Positions 16,032 to 29,967 are shown, numbered from the stretch's first letter. The stretch is 64,000 bases of DNA from Candidatus Anammoximicrobium sp. (GCA_012515235.1 JAAYYU010000144.1:50904-114903), one strand, 5' to 3'. Made by a program: numbers and translations. The notes: generated by a model from the sequence alone, not told the origin.

Positions 16032-19000
16032 ATGAAGACCAGTCTACTTGCTTTGTGTCCCTTTCTTGGCCGCTCGCCGGTCCTGTCCGGTGGAGTTGCG
16101 TTCTGTCTGGCTGTCATGCTTGTTTCGCAACTGGCGGCGGCCGCGCCGGATTCCGGGCTGCTTGGCCACTGGCGGTTCGAGCAAGGCCAAGGCGACGTGC
16201 TGGAAGACAGCTCCGGCAAGGGCAATCCTGGTGACCTGCTGGGCGGGGAGTGGGCCCGAGGCGAATTTGGCACCGCGTTGCACTTCACTGGGGCGGACTC
16301 CTGCGCCGTAGTTCCGCAACTGGACGGGCTGGACGGCTCCAATGAACTGACGGTCGAAGCCTGGGCGCTGTGGGAGGCGGGCGGGCGATACCCGAACATC
16401 CTGACGGCGGGGCAGTGGTGTCCCGGCGGGTTCATGTTCTTCGTGAGCGACACCAGTTGCTCCTTCCGCATGGGGCGGCCTGGAGCGGCGGCAGGAGAAC
16501 CTGCACCGCCCTGGCAGGAATGTTCGGCTCCGTTGATCGGCCGTTTTGAAACCGGGAAATGGTATCACTTGGCGGCCACGTTCAAGCGGCCCGCGATCAC
16601 GACCTATGTGAACGGCCAGAAAGTGGGTTCGGCCCAATGGGACTATCCGGTCGGCTACCAGGGCGACCTGGTGATCGGGCAGTGGGGCAGCAGCCAGGTG
16701 TGCCACCAGGGGCTGATCGACGAAGTTAAACTGTACAATCGGGCCTTGTCCGCCGAAGAAATCGGGGCGAGCTACACGGGCGAATCGCCGCGCCGTTCGG
16801 CAGCCAAGCCGACCGCCTACCAGCGAATCCCGGCCACGCCTCAAATCGCCGTGACGATCGAGAATCCGCTGGTCAAGCTGCAGCTTGATGCGCGGGGACG
16901 CGGCATCGCGTTGATCGAGAAGAGCACGGGCCGGAACCTGTTGGCCAAGGCGCTGCCCATCGCCACGCTGCAAGTGCCGGGACGCACGCTGCGGCCGACG
17001 GCGTGTACGTTTGCCGACGGCCAGTTGCGGCTGCAATTCAACCGTGGCGAGGCCCAAGCCTTGATCGGATGCGCCGCCAAGGACAAATACCTGACGTTCA
17101 CGGTGCAGGCGGTCGAGGGCCGGGACGTCGAGTCGCTCTCGTTTTTGACGCTGGTCGTCCAACCGGGGAAGTATGCCAGCGACACGTCGGGCGCCGTGAC
17201 GGATGACGACTGGGGCGTCTGCCTGCGTGCCATGAACCTGCAGACCGAAGTGCGGGTCAGCAGCGGGCCTCCCACGCTCCGGGCCAACTGCGCCGCCGAG
17301 TATGGACTGGTCGGCAGCAAGGCGGGATTGGTGGTGGCGGCGGCCGCCGATTTGCGTCCGGCCCTCCAGGAATTGGTCCGCGCCGAAGGCTTGCCCCAAT
17401 CCGCGTTGGGCGGTCCCTGGGCGCTGGACGCGGAGGGCATTCGCGGCTCCTACCTCTTTGCCCATCCCTCCGAACGGGACGCGGAACGCTGGATCGACCT
17501 GGCCAAACGGGGCGGGTTTACGCACCTGCATTACGACGGTTGGTACAAGTCGCTGGGGCACTACGAGCCGAATCCGAACCTGTTCCCCAACGGCCTGGAA
17601 GGCCTGAAGACGATGATCCGCAAGGTACACGAGGCGGGCCTGAAGGCCGGCATGCACACGCTGACCGGTTGCATCCAGCCCACCGATCCCTGGGTCACGC
17701 CGGTGCCCGACAAACGGCTGGCTGCCGACGCCTCGTACACGCTGGCTGCCGACATGGACGAAAAGTCGGACACGATCCTCACGGTCGAGAAGCCGCAACC
17801 GCACGATGTCATCTGGAGCTACTCCGGCCGCGGCAACGCCATTCGGATCGGCGACGAAATCATCCAATACGCCGCGATCTCGTTCACGCCGCCCTACGGC
17901 TTCCTGAAGTGTACCCGGGGCGCGTTTCAGACCAAGCCCGGCGCCCACCGGAAGGACGACCGGGTCGATCACCTCCGGCAGGTGTACATTGCATTTTATC
18001 CCGAGGAACGCTCGACGCTGGTCGACGAGGTCGCCGAGGCGATTGCCCGCGTCTACAACGAGTGCGAATTCGACCAGATCTACATGGACGGTTCCGAAGG
18101 CATGGGCAAGCTGCACGCGATCCAGACCATGCGGAACGCGATCTACCAGCGGCTCAAACGCCCGACCGTCGTGGAGGCCAGTTGCTGGGATCATTGGAGT
18201 TGGTACTACCATTCCCGGATCGGCGCCTGGGATCATCCCAAATGGGGTTTGAAGCCGTTCACCGACATGCACTGCGCGGCCATCGCGAATTACCGCCGAG
18301 GGGCCCTGCTCCAGGCGCAGCTGGGCTGGTGGGTGGTGCTGGGGCCAAGCGCCGCCAGTCGGGCGGAGACGCCCGACGAGATGGAGTATTTCTGCTGCAA
18401 GACGCTGGCTTTCGACGCGCCGTCTTCGACTCAGGGAATCGGCTCGCTGACGGCTCCCGCCAACGCCCGCATGCAGGAGTATCTGACCAGGGCCGGCTGG
18501 TACGAACGGCTGCGGCTGGCCAACTACTTCCCCGAATCTGTCAAGGAGCAGCTGCGGCAGCCGGGCAAGGACTTTCACCTGGTCCAGGACGACGACGGCC
18601 AGTGGCAGTTCCTGCCCACGGACTACCTGGCGCATAAGGTCACGGGCCTGGACAACGGCACCGGCGTTTGGACCGTGAACAATCAATTCCAGGCACAACC
18701 GTTGAAGCTGCGGCTGGAAGCGCTCTACTCGGTGGCTCCGTACGACAGTCCCGACAGCGTGCTGGTCGCGGACGCGGCCAGTCTGGATCAGTTCACCGTC
18801 CGCCGCACCGCCAGCGGCGTGACGCAGACGCTGCAAGGGTCTACGGAGCAAGTGAAGGCCGGCGACGCGAGTCTGCGGTTTGCGGCCACGAACCAACGTC
18901 CGTCGGCCCGAGGGGCCTGGGCGCACGCCGGCATGCGGTTCGAGGCTCCGTATTTCAGCATCACCCCCTGCGATGCGCTCGGCGTGTGGATCCATGGCGA

Positions 19001-20579
19001 CGGCAAGGGCGAGGTTTTGAATCTCCAACTGAGCACGCCCCGCGAGTACATGCAAGCGTACGGCGAACATTACGTGACGATCGACTTCACAGGCTGGCGC
19101 TACTTCGAGATCCCGCTCCGCGAGCGGGATGCGGCCCGGCACCGGGATTATGAATGGCCCTACGCCAGCCTGGGCGGCATCTACATGACGGCGGTCAACC
19201 GGAACCACGTCGGCGAAGTGAACCTGTACCTGAACAACGTGCCGCCCGGCGAGACGGCGACGGTGTACCTGAGCCCGATCAAGGCCCTGCGGACGTCCCG
19301 CGTCCCACTGGCCAACCCGGCCATCGCCCTGAACGGCCAGCAGCTCTCGCTGCCGGTCACGCTGCACAGCGGCGATTATGTGGAGTTGGCCGCGCTCGAC
19401 GACTGCCGCGTGTACGATGAGCGCGGGACGCTGCTCCAGCGGCTGACGGTGCCCGGTGAGGCGCCGGTCCTGAAAGCCGGCGAAAACCGGCTCGCGTTCA
19501 CGTGCGGCCGTCCGGAGGGCTACTCCGCCAGGGCCGAACTCACGGCGATCGCCTGCGGCCCGCCGCTGGCAGAACGCGCCCCGGCGGACCAGATCCAGTG
19601 GCAGCTTTTGCGTGACGAGTATGACGCGCCGCGGGTCGTGACGAAGCTCGACGGCCACGACAACGCCTGGGAGGTGCGCTGCCGGAAGGGCGAGAAAGCC
19701 GTGCCCTTCGGCGTTGAGATCGACGTGGAACAGATGCAGGCCTCGGATGCGGCCTACCTCAGTTCCGACACGCTGCCGCTGGAGGGTTTCGACGACGAGG
19801 CCTTTTTCGGCGACGCCTCCAGCCAGCCGGCCGCCGCGGGCAGGTACGAGGAGAAGAACCGGAGCAGCGCCGTCCTGCCGGGCGTGACCCAGACGTTGGA
19901 ACGGAGCACGGAGCAGGTGAAATTCGGCAAGGCCAGCGCCCGGTACTCGGCGACCAGCACCCTGGCGAACAACGGCGGTTGGTCCGTGCGCGGGGCCCGT
20001 TTCCTGAAACCGCTGGATTTGTCGCGATTCCAGGCCCTGGGATTCTGGCTGTACGGCGACGGCCGGGGCGAAGCGTTCAAACTGCAGTTGCACGACAAGG
20101 CCGGTGGCTGGTGCGACATGGTCACCCACGTCAACTTCACCGGCTGGCGCTATCAGCAGTTCGAATTCTCCGGCCCAGGCAAGCTGGACCGTGCCCAGGT
20201 CACGAGTCTGCTCATCTACTACAACAGCATCCCCGCGAAACAGACGGTGACCTGTTATGTGGACGAGATCCGTGCCGTGCCGGAACTCGCGGGATTGCGG
20301 AATCCGACGCTGACGATCGGCGACCAGCGGCTGGTGTTCCCGGCCGAATTGTCGAGCGGCGACCGTTTGGTGTTCGACGGCAGCCGGTGCCGTCTGCACC
20401 GGAGGGCCAAGCCCGACATCGAATGGATCCAGCCCCAGGGCGGACCGGCAACGTTGGACCAAGGCCGGCATCGCGCCGAACTGTCTTTCGACGCGGACCT
20501 GTTGCCGCACTTCCGCGTGGCGGTCTCGCTAGTCAAACACTACGGCGCCGAGTATAGTAAAGCGGCTGGCCTGCGGTAG
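16032..20579 (+). CDS. Giant secreted LamG / TIM-barrel glycosidase-like protein
   Basis: This 1515-residue protein has a signal peptide ending near QLAAAAP. Residues 40-245 form a LamG/concanavalin-like domain (GLLGHWRFEQG at its start, GLIDEVKLYNRALSAEEI at its end). A beta-sandwich follows (about 265-470), then a TIM-barrel-like region (about 475-850) with LAKRGGFTHLHYDGWYKS, EAGLKAGMHTLTG, FDQIYMDGSEGMG and VVEASCWDHWSWYYH. The Asp of IYMDG and the Glu of VEASC are good candidates for catalytic acids, as in retaining alpha-glycosidases of the GH-D/GH36-101 style. Two related CBM11-like sandwich domains lie near 935-1110 and 1285-1440, both containing GVTQTL.. and FTGWRY. The substrate is unknown. 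Function is inferred from architecture only. Confidence 0.75.
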   Translation: MKTSLLALCPFLGRSPVLSGGVAFCLAVMLVSQLAAAAPDSGLLGHWRFEQGQGDVLEDSSGKGNPGDLLGGEWARGEFGTALHFTGADSCAVVPQLDGLDGSNELTVEAWALWEAGGRYPNILTAGQWCPGGFMFFVSDTSCSFRMGRPGAAAGEPAPPWQECSAPLIGRFETGKWYHLAATFKRPAITTYVNGQKVGSAQWDYPVGYQGDLVIGQWGSSQVCHQGLIDEVKLYNRALSAEEIGASYTGESPRRSAAKPTAYQRIPATPQIAVTIENPLVKLQLDARGRGIALIEKSTGRNLLAKALPIATLQVPGRTLRPTACTFADGQLRLQFNRGEAQALIGCAAKDKYLTFTVQAVEGRDVESLSFLTLVVQPGKYASDTSGAVTDDDWGVCLRAMNLQTEVRVSSGPPTLRANCAAEYGLVGSKAGLVVAAAADLRPALQELVRAEGLPQSALGGPWALDAEGIRGSYLFAHPSERDAERWIDLAKRGGFTHLHYDGWYKSLGHYEPNPNLFPNGLEGLKTMIRKVHEAGLKAGMHTLTGCIQPTDPWVTPVPDKRLAADASYTLAADMDEKSDTILTVEKPQPHDVIWSYSGRGNAIRIGDEIIQYAAISFTPPYGFLKCTRGAFQTKPGAHRKDDRVDHLRQVYIAFYPEERSTLVDEVAEAIARVYNECEFDQIYMDGSEGMGKLHAIQTMRNAIYQRLKRPTVVEASCWDHWSWYYHSRIGAWDHPKWGLKPFTDMHCAAIANYRRGALLQAQLGWWVVLGPSAASRAETPDEMEYFCCKTLAFDAPSSTQGIGSLTAPANARMQEYLTRAGWYERLRLANYFPESVKEQLRQPGKDFHLVQDDDGQWQFLPTDYLAHKVTGLDNGTGVWTVNNQFQAQPLKLRLEALYSVAPYDSPDSVLVADAASLDQFTVRRTASGVTQTLQGSTEQVKAGDASLRFAATNQRPSARGAWAHAGMRFEAPYFSITPCDALGVWIHGDGKGEVLNLQLSTPREYMQAYGEHYVTIDFTGWRYFEIPLRERDAARHRDYEWPYASLGGIYMTAVNRNHVGEVNLYLNNVPPGETATVYLSPIKALRTSRVPLANPAIALNGQQLSLPVTLHSGDYVELAALDDCRVYDERGTLLQRLTVPGEAPVLKAGENRLAFTCGRPEGYSARAELTAIACGPPLAERAPADQIQWQLLRDEYDAPRVVTKLDGHDNAWEVRCRKGEKAVPFGVEIDVEQMQASDAAYLSSDTLPLEGFDDEAFFGDASSQPAAAGRYEEKNRSSAVLPGVTQTLERSTEQVKFGKASARYSATSTLANNGGWSVRGARFLKPLDLSRFQALGFWLYGDGRGEAFKLQLHDKAGGWCDMVTHVNFTGWRYQQFEFSGPGKLDRAQVTSLLIYYNSIPAKQTVTCYVDEIRAVPELAGLRNPTLTIGDQRLVFPAELSSGDRLVFDGSRCRLHRRAKPDIEWIQPQGGPATLDQGRHRAELSFDADLLPHFRVAVSLVKHYGAEYSKAAGLR

Positions 20580-20707
20580 CTGCTCCTGATCGGGCGCGAT
20601 GGCAGTGCCGGCAGGCCAAGATCACGTCCCGACCGGATCGGGACGGAGTCCCAACCAACCCCTTCGCTCCGTACGGAACCGTTCATCTAGCCACAGGAGA
20701 TACGTTG

Positions 20708-21745
20708 ATGACATCCTCGTCTCGATCCGAACGACCCTTGTTGTCGCGCCGGGAGTTTGTCTGCCAGGCCGGGGTGCTCGCAGGCGCCGTGACGTTGGGC
20801 ACGCCGGGGGCCGCGCCGGGGGCCGCGCCGGCTGCCGAATGCCCGCTGCCGAGTCTGCCGCCCCTTGCGCCCGGTGGTCTGCCGCGGCGGATGCTAGGCC
20901 GCACCAACGTGCCGGTGTCCATGTTCACGCTGGGCACCGCGCCCTGCGGCTTTCTTGAACCGCCCGAGATTGCGAAACTGGTCAAGGCCGCCCTGGACGA
21001 AGGCGTCACGGCGGTCGACACGTCCCAGAACTACAACAACTCGCAAGAGGGCGTGGGCCTGGCGCTGGGCAAACGCCGCAAGGACGTGTTCCTGTCCACC
21101 AAGGTGTTCGCCAACAACCTCGCCGACGCGGAAAAATCGCTGGCCAAGTCGATCAAGCTGCTGAAGACCGACTATTTCGACATCCTGTATTATCACGGCC
21201 TCGGCAACCTGGACATCAGCCGCGCCTGGGAACCGGACGGGGTGTTCACGTGGCTGCTCAAGCAAAAGAAGGCCGGCAAGTGCCGCTTCGTGGGCGTGTC
21301 GGGCCACAACCTGGCAGCCCGTTTTGCCGCGTTCCTGGAATCGGGCGAAGTGGACGTGGTGCTGGCCATCGTGAATTTCGTCGATCGCCACACGTACTAC
21401 TTCGAGGACGAGGTCCTGCCGTTGGCCCGGAAACACAACGTGGGGATCGTCGCCATGAAGGTCTACGGCGGGGCTTTGGGCATGAAGTACAAAGACTGCA
21501 AGCGGGCGGAACTGGACAGCCAGCACGTGCCCCTGGCGTTGCGGTATGCCTTGAGCGTCCCCGGCGTCGCTTCGGCCAACCTGGGCTGCCATTCGGTCGA
21601 GCAGATTCGGCACAACATGGAGATGATCAAGAACTTCCAGCCGCTGTCGCCGGACGAGACCGCCCAAGCGATCGACCTGGGCCGGAGCCTGGCTTCCAAG
21701 TGGGGCGAGCACTTCGGGCCGGCTCGCGAGAAAGCGACGGCGTGA
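20708..21745 (+). CDS. Tat-exported aldo/keto reductase
   Basis: This is a 345-residue protein. A TTG directly precedes the chosen ATG; CACAGGAGATACG lies at good spacing. The N-terminus holds a twin-arginine signal (LSRREFVCQAGVLAGAV). The aldo/keto reductase barrel follows, with the catalytic tetrad visible: Asp in AVDTSQNY, Tyr in the same segment, Lys in LSTKVF and His in YYHGLG. It would reduce aldehydes or ketones with NAD(P)H, or be a redox-fold relative, but Tat export of a nicotinamide enzyme implies a cofactor bound before export. It follows the glycosidase-like gene by 128 bases on the same strand, so sugar-derived carbonyls are plausible substrates (inference). Confidence 0.82.
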   Translation: MTSSSRSERPLLSRREFVCQAGVLAGAVTLGTPGAAPGAAPAAECPLPSLPPLAPGGLPRRMLGRTNVPVSMFTLGTAPCGFLEPPEIAKLVKAALDEGVTAVDTSQNYNNSQEGVGLALGKRRKDVFLSTKVFANNLADAEKSLAKSIKLLKTDYFDILYYHGLGNLDISRAWEPDGVFTWLLKQKKAGKCRFVGVSGHNLAARFAAFLESGEVDVVLAIVNFVDRHTYYFEDEVLPLARKHNVGIVAMKVYGGALGMKYKDCKRAELDSQHVPLALRYALSVPGVASANLGCHSVEQIRHNMEMIKNFQPLSPDETAQAIDLGRSLASKWGEHFGPAREKATA

Positions 21746-21886
21746 CGCTGCCCTGGGCCGGCACGCCAAGCGAGTCGTACTAGCGGGCGGCGCCAACGCG
21801 GGCCGCCAGCCGCGCCAGACGCCCTGCCGCCGCGAGCGGCAGGCGCGTCGGGCGGGACGTCCCGGAAGCCCGCGGTGGGGTGATCG

Positions 21887-25588
<3,702 letters not shown>

Positions 25589-25644
25589 CCAGCAAGGCTT
25601 TCCAATCAATTCGCGAGAAAAAGGGGGTTGTCAAAGGCGTCTGC

Positions 25645-25677
25645 CGAAGCCCGGCTTTTCGGGAAAGCCGGGCTTCG
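25645..25677 (-). terminator. Perfect 14-bp hairpin terminator
   Basis: CGAAGCCCGGCTTT (25645-25658) pairs perfectly with AAAGCCGGGCTTCG (25664-25677) around a 5-base loop. It sits between the stop of the Gfo/Idh/MocA gene (25688) and the start of metH, both on the minus strand, so it probably uncouples them. The trailing minus-strand sequence is only moderately U-rich. Confidence 0.7.
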
Positions 25678-25687
25678 TTGGTGACGC

Positions 25688-27058
25688 TCAGACCTGGTCC
25701 GGCGTCGGGTGGACCCACGGCGCGCGGTAGGGGCGGGCCAGCAGCCGGTTGGCTTCTTCGTCGCCGGCCACCACGCCCTGGTCGGCATCCCAGGCCAGAC
25801 TCCGGCCCAATTGCAGCGACAGGTTGGCCAGCACGCACATGGCCGTGGACGCGGCCCCTTCGCCGATGTCGGCGACCGGGCGGCCGCGGCGCTCGCTGCA
25901 CTGCAGCAAGTCCTTCATGTGGGCGCGGATGGCCGGCGCGACGTGGTACTCGATGCCCTTCTCGGTCTTGTCCTCCGGGAATTGGTCGCTGTCCACCGGG
26001 TACTTGGCGTGGGCGTCGTTCCACTCGCGGTGGAGCGGCTGGCCGCGGTCCAGCGGGATGAAGTCGAAGCCGTACACGCTGGCCTTGAGCGTGCCCTTCT
26101 CGCCGTAGAAATTCGCGCCCCACCAGTACTTCGGGTCCGGCTTGTCACCCCAGTGGCGATGCTGCCAGGTCATCTGCAGATCGCCAAAGTCGAACGTCGC
26201 GATCTGCATGTCGGAGACGTTCGGCTTGCCTTCCTTGTGGAAATAGTTGCCGCCGGTCGAACTGATCCGCTTGGGCCAGCCCACGTCCAGCATCCAGCGT
26301 GCCATGTCGATCATGTGGATCCCCATGTCGCCGATCGTGCCGTTGCCGTATTCCATATAGCTCCGCCAGCCGCGGGGATGGATGTTCTTGTTGAAGGGCC
26401 GCAGCGGGGCGGGCCCCGTCCACATTTCGTAATCGAGTTGCGGCGGGGGCGTCTCGTCGGGCGGGTTGCTGATGCCGCGCCGGCCGTAGCAATACGTCTC
26501 CACCAAGCCGATCCGGCCCAAGCGGCCTTCCTGGATCAGTTCGCGGGCCTCGACCAAGTGGTGCGTGCTGCGCCGCTGCGTGCCCACCTGCACCACGCGC
26601 TGGTGCTTGCGGGCCGCCACCACCATCGCCTGGCATTCGACGACGTCCACGCCGATCGGCTTCTGGACGTAAACGTCGGCTCCCGCCTGGACCGCCGCAA
26701 TCATCGGCAGGGCGTGCCAGTGGTCCGGCGTGGCGATCAGGACGAGGTCCAGGTCCTTTTCCTTGAGCATTTCCCGGTAGTCGCTGTACGTCCGCGGGGT
26801 TTTCTTGGACAGCTGCCGCGAAGCCACGATTTCGGCCGCCTCGGCCAGCAACTGCTTGTCCACGTCGCACAGCGAAACCACCTCAACCGGCGCGACCTGG
26901 ATCAGACGCAACAGGTCCACCTTGCCATACCAGCCGGTTCCGATCAGCCCGACCCGCTTCTTGACGTCGGCCAGTTCAGCCGCGAAGCCCTTGGATTTCA
27001 ACAGTGCCGCGCCGGCCAATCCGGCGGCGCTCGCTTGCAGGAATTTTCGGCGATTCAT
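25688..27058 (-). CDS. Tat-exported Gfo/Idh/MocA-family oxidoreductase
   Basis: This is a 456-residue protein with an ATG at 27058 behind CAGGAGCAGCATA. A twin-arginine signal (MNRRKFLQASAAGLAGAAL) is followed by a Rossmann nucleotide site (VGLIGTGWYGKVDLLRL) and the family's EKP-like motif, here VYVQKPIGVDV with Gln in place of Glu. A C-terminal dimerisation sheet carries GGVGNGTIGDMGIHMID-type residues (TIGDMGIHMIDMARW). Such proteins oxidise or isomerise sugars and inositols with a tightly bound NAD(P). Planctomycetes carry many exported copies near polysaccharide-degrading genes. The substrate is unknown. A hairpin terminator separates it from metH. Confidence 0.88.
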   Translation of the reverse strand: MNRRKFLQASAAGLAGAALLKSKGFAAELADVKKRVGLIGTGWYGKVDLLRLIQVAPVEVVSLCDVDKQLLAEAAEIVASRQLSKKTPRTYSDYREMLKEKDLDLVLIATPDHWHALPMIAAVQAGADVYVQKPIGVDVVECQAMVVAARKHQRVVQVGTQRRSTHHLVEARELIQEGRLGRIGLVETYCYGRRGISNPPDETPPPQLDYEMWTGPAPLRPFNKNIHPRGWRSYMEYGNGTIGDMGIHMIDMARWMLDVGWPKRISSTGGNYFHKEGKPNVSDMQIATFDFGDLQMTWQHRHWGDKPDPKYWWGANFYGEKGTLKASVYGFDFIPLDRGQPLHREWNDAHAKYPVDSDQFPEDKTEKGIEYHVAPAIRAHMKDLLQCSERRGRPVADIGEGAASTAMCVLANLSLQLGRSLAWDADQGVVAGDEEANRLLARPYRAPWVHPTPDQV

Positions 27059-27310
27059 TATGCTGCTCCTGGTTGTCATGTCCGACTGACTGAGGATTTT
27101 GTGGATCGTCTCGGACCAGCATAACAGGTATTCGCCATTTCCCAAGTAGCCCACAGAGTGCGGCCGGCTGTCGCGCTGACACGACCGTGACAACAAAGCC
27201 ATCGCCAAACAGGTCCGCCAGATTCACGTCGTCCGAAAACGTTACCGCCAGGGGCTGAACCACGCCGCACTGCCAGGATGGCAAGTGCCCATCACAGCCG
27301 CGTCGCCTCT

Positions 27311-27541
27311 CTATCGTCGAACTGCCAGCGGTGAGCCGCGATAGTGCGCCCGGCGCACCGCATTCCCGTAGACGTGCAGGGGTCGATAGGGCCGCTCCAA
27401 GATCGGGGTGGCTTCGATGTGTCGGCGCATTTCCCCGCGAGCGATGATCACAGGTGACCAACCCGGTTCCTGACCGAAACCGGCGGAAACGAACAACGGC
27501 AAACCAACAACCAGGCTCAGGATCGCCTCACGAAGTTTCAT
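27311..27541 (-). CDS. Small secreted protein, 76 residues
   Basis: The frame is open back to 27766, but the ATG at 27541 has TTGAGGAGTAACCGA upstream and gives a signal peptide (MKLREAILSLVVGLPLFVSA, cut near GFGQ). The mature part is about 53 residues and basic, with IIARGEMRRHIEATPILERP and YRPLHVYGNAVRR. I recall similar short planctomycete proteins with an RGEMR...TPI..RPYRPLH..GN pattern, but no function. It lies 252 bases upstream of the oxidoreductase gene on the same strand. Confidence 0.65.
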   Translation of the reverse strand: MKLREAILSLVVGLPLFVSAGFGQEPGWSPVIIARGEMRRHIEATPILERPYRPLHVYGNAVRRAHYRGSPLAVRR

Positions 27542-27698
27542 TCGGTTACTCCTCAAGGAAGATAGTCTCCGGATCCCCGGACGATTCAGATTGACCTTCA
27601 ACTCGACTCGCGGCAAGAGTCTGCTTGCGGAACAAATCGCAACTCCGGTGCCGTGAATTTGGCTGGTAGCCAGCAATTCAGTTCTGACCACCAAGATC

Positions 27699-27956
27699 TC
27701 ACGCACAGAGACATGCGACGGCGGCCCTGCGTCCGTCGCTCGCCGTCTCGTCGAGCCACGGTTCACCGTCGTCGGAATCGTCGCCGACCGATTCCAGGCC
27801 GCTCATGGCGGGAACACAGCCCCGCTCTGCGGCCACCGCTGACCAGCGTCTTCTGTCCTCAAGGTTCTTCCCGACCAAAATACTGCGGTCGCCCGGGTCG
27901 TCGTAATAAAGAGCCGGGATATATCCTTCGTTGCTGAGATCATCAAGCCACAACAT
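27699..27956 (-). CDS. Possible small hypothetical protein, 85 residues
   Basis: The ATG at 27956 is preceded by AGGGGAGGA with about 9 bases spacing. The product is acidic and soluble (MLWLDDLSNEGYIPALYYDD.., ending AACVLCA-like cysteines: VACLCA). Third-position GC is lower than in neighbouring genes, and I recognise no family, so this may be an acquired or decaying gene. The frame runs back to 28067, but the upstream TTG has no ribosome binding site. Confidence 0.35.
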   Translation of the reverse strand: MLWLDDLSNEGYIPALYYDDPGDRSILVGKNLEDRRRWSAVAAERGCVPAMSGLESVGDDSDDGEPWLDETASDGRRAAVACLCA

Positions 27957-28261
27957 GGCCCCGGTCCTCCCCTGCGGTGAAAGCGACTGCCCCACGTTCC
28001 TCGGACGAGTAGGGGCCGGCTTTTCGTCATGCAAAGCGATGGTTTGCAACCCCTGCGCCAACGTCAAACGATGGCGGTTCTTTAGAGAATCTGGTCAAGA
28101 CTTCCACGATCACCCGTGATTCGTGGTTGAATTCCAGCAAATATTCTGGAGTCGCCCGTCATATTCGATAGGGGTGGCCCGGAAATTTGCGGGTTTCCGC
28201 GCCGCAAGACCCGTCGGCATTCACGACTCGCGGGGCGATCATACGGGCGGGCCGCGAAGGA
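27957..28261. other. Intergenic region downstream of the sigma-54 activator
   Basis: This stretch carries the end of the activator transcript (minus strand) and the upstream region of the small ORF at 27956. Base composition is A/T-richer around 28080-28160. No gene or terminator is clear. Confidence 0.4.
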
Positions 28262-29875
28262 TCACGGGAGGTGAGGGGCTCCCGGCGGCAGCGGCGAGCG
28301 GAAGTGGGACCAGTCGACGCCGAGTTTTCGCATGCGGGCGCGGAGCGTGTGGGGATTGATTCCCAGCAGTTTCGCCGCGCCGTTGGGGCCCTCAATCCGG
28401 CCGCGCGTGGCCGTCAGGGCGAGTTCGATGTGCTGCTGCATGGCTGCGTCCAGCGTCACGATCTGAGACGTGGCCGGACGCAGCCCGCTGACGGCTGCGG
28501 ACGCAGCCGGCGACCGCGCCGGTGCGGCTGTGGTGCCAAGCGCCGTGGCGATTTCCAGCGTCTTGCCGTCGCCCAGGATCGCCGCCCGATCGATGACCGC
28601 CCCCAACTCGCGGATGTTGCCCGGCCACGGGTAAGTCATGAGCAACTGTACGTGTTGCGGTGTCGGCTCGACGTACGTCAGGCCGAAGCGGTTCGACGCC
28701 CGCTCCGCGAAGTGCCGCGCCAAAGCCGGGATGTCCTCCAACCGCTCGCACAGTCGCGGCAGCAGGATTGGGAAGACGGCGATGCGATACCAGAGATCCT
28801 CGCGGAACGTGCCGGTTTGGACCATCGCCGGCAGGTCGCGGTGCGTCGCCGCTACGATCCGCACGTCGACGTGAATCGGCTGCTGACCGCCGACCCGTTC
28901 GATGAATCCGTCCTGCAGCACGCGGAGCAGGCGGACCTGCGCCGGGAGAGGCAACTCGCCGATCTCGTCCAAGAACAGCGTGCCCCCGTCGGCGCGTTCG
29001 AACCATCCTGTGCGCGTGTCGGAGGCCCCGGTGAAGCTGCCGCGTTCGTGACCGAACAACTGCGAGTCGATCAACTCCGGGGGGATTGCACCGCAGTTCA
29101 CGCGGATGAATGGGCCGGCCCCCCGTGCGGAACGAGCGTGGATGGCCCGCGCCACGACCTCCTTGCCGGTCCCTGTCTCGCCAAAGATCAACACCGGCAC
29201 GTCCGAATGGGACACCAACTGGACTCGGTCCATCACGGGGCTCAGCCCGGAGTCGGCGCCGACGATCGTCTCGCCCATCTCCCGCCGCCCCAACCGCGAC
29301 AACAGCGAGCGGCGATCCGCCTCGGCTGCTTCGCGCAGGGCCGCTAATTCGTGTAGGCGGCGGTCGTTCTCCAGGGCGGCCGAAAACGGTTCCAGCAGCG
29401 TCTCGACCATCTCGCGGTGCTCGTCGCGGAACGTCCGCTGAAGACCCGCGTTGACCACCAGCACGCCTGCCGGCTGCTCCGGTCCGGGCAGCGGTCCGAC
29501 CAACGTCTCGCCCTCGACTTCCGCTGGCACGAGCAGTCCCAGCTTGCCCGTGCGACGATCCGACCGCCGATCGCGCAAGACGCCGCCGGCACGAGCCCAC
29601 TGAAGCAGCCGCTTCATGTTTGCGTCGCCGCACGACGTCCGCGACATCGCGTGCAGCGGCCCAGCGCCGGCGTGGCCGATGGCGACCGTATTCAGGCACG
29701 AGTGCTGCAAATCGAAACGGCGGACCAGCAGCACCTCCAAGGGAAGGTGCTTGGCCAGCATCGCCGCGATCTTGGCCGTCGATTCGCTGATTTCGATGTG
29801 GCGGCAGGCCTCCCGCCAAACATCCAGCAATACTGCTCGAAAACGTTCCACGTCACTTGACCCGTTAAATGGCAC
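28262..29875 (-). CDS. Sigma-54-dependent transcriptional activator (GAF-AAA+-Fis)
   Basis: This 537-residue protein starts with GTG at 29875; the ribosome binding site is weak. The N-terminal 20-170 region is GAF-like (sensory, ligand unknown). The AAA+ domain holds Walker A GETGTGKE (232-239), the sigma-54 contact loop GSFTGA (279-284; most family members have GAFTGA), Walker B TLFLDE (299-304) and the arginine-finger region ([14 protein letters not shown]). The C-terminal 470-530 part is a Fis-type helix-turn-helix ([21 protein letters not shown]). It remodels sigma-54 RNA polymerase at -24/-12 promoters. A good -24/-12 promoter and a perfect inverted repeat lie just upstream, in the gap before the divergent DUF1559 gene, which makes that gene its likely local target. 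Confidence 0.93.
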   Translation of the reverse strand: MPFNGSSDVERFRAVLLDVWREACRHIEISESTAKIAAMLAKHLPLEVLLVRRFDLQHSCLNTVAIGHAGAGPLHAMSRTSCGDANMKRLLQWARAGGVLRDRRSDRRTGKLGLLVPAEVEGETLVGPLPGPEQPAGVLVVNAGLQRTFRDEHREMVETLLEPFSAALENDRRLHELAALREAAEADRRSLLSRLGRREMGETIVGADSGLSPVMDRVQLVSHSDVPVLIFGETGTGKEVVARAIHARSARGAGPFIRVNCGAIPPELIDSQLFGHERGSFTGASDTRTGWFERADGGTLFLDEIGELPLPAQVRLLRVLQDGFIERVGGQQPIHVDVRIVAATHRDLPAMVQTGTFREDLWYRIAVFPILLPRLCERLEDIPALARHFAERASNRFGLTYVEPTPQHVQLLMTYPWPGNIRELGAVIDRAAILGDGKTLEIATALGTTAAPARSPAASAAVSGLRPATSQIVTLDAAMQQHIELALTATRGRIEGPNGAAKLLGINPHTLRARMRKLGVDWSHFRSPLPPGAPHLP

Positions 29876-29943
29876 GGAAAGCCACGCTATGTCACGGACG
29901 CTAGCCAGGATACTTCATGGAGGACGCCCGAGCAATCGGTGGA

Positions 29944-29967
29944 TACTCGCGCCGTTGATCGCGAGTA
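29944..29967. promoter_or_regulatory. Perfect inverted repeat, likely activator enhancer (UAS)
   Basis: TACTCGCG (29944-29951) and CGCGAGTA (29960-29967) form a perfect 8+8 repeat around 8 bases. Its centre is about 76 bp upstream of the transcription start expected from the -24/-12 element at 30005-30021, a normal place for a sigma-54 enhancer. It lies 69 bp upstream of the divergent activator's start, so it could also mediate autoregulation. Confidence 0.6.

Noticed and set aside
16044..20510. Open frame of 1488 codons on the minus strand
   Set aside because: It is the antisense of the LamG/TIM-barrel gene. High third-position GC in the real gene keeps the antisense frame open, and the translation is Arg/Gly/Gln-rich without family motifs.
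25610..25690. Cobalamin riboswitch upstream of metH
   Set aside because: The leader is only about 80 bases, filled by a terminator hairpin, and has no B12-box sequence.
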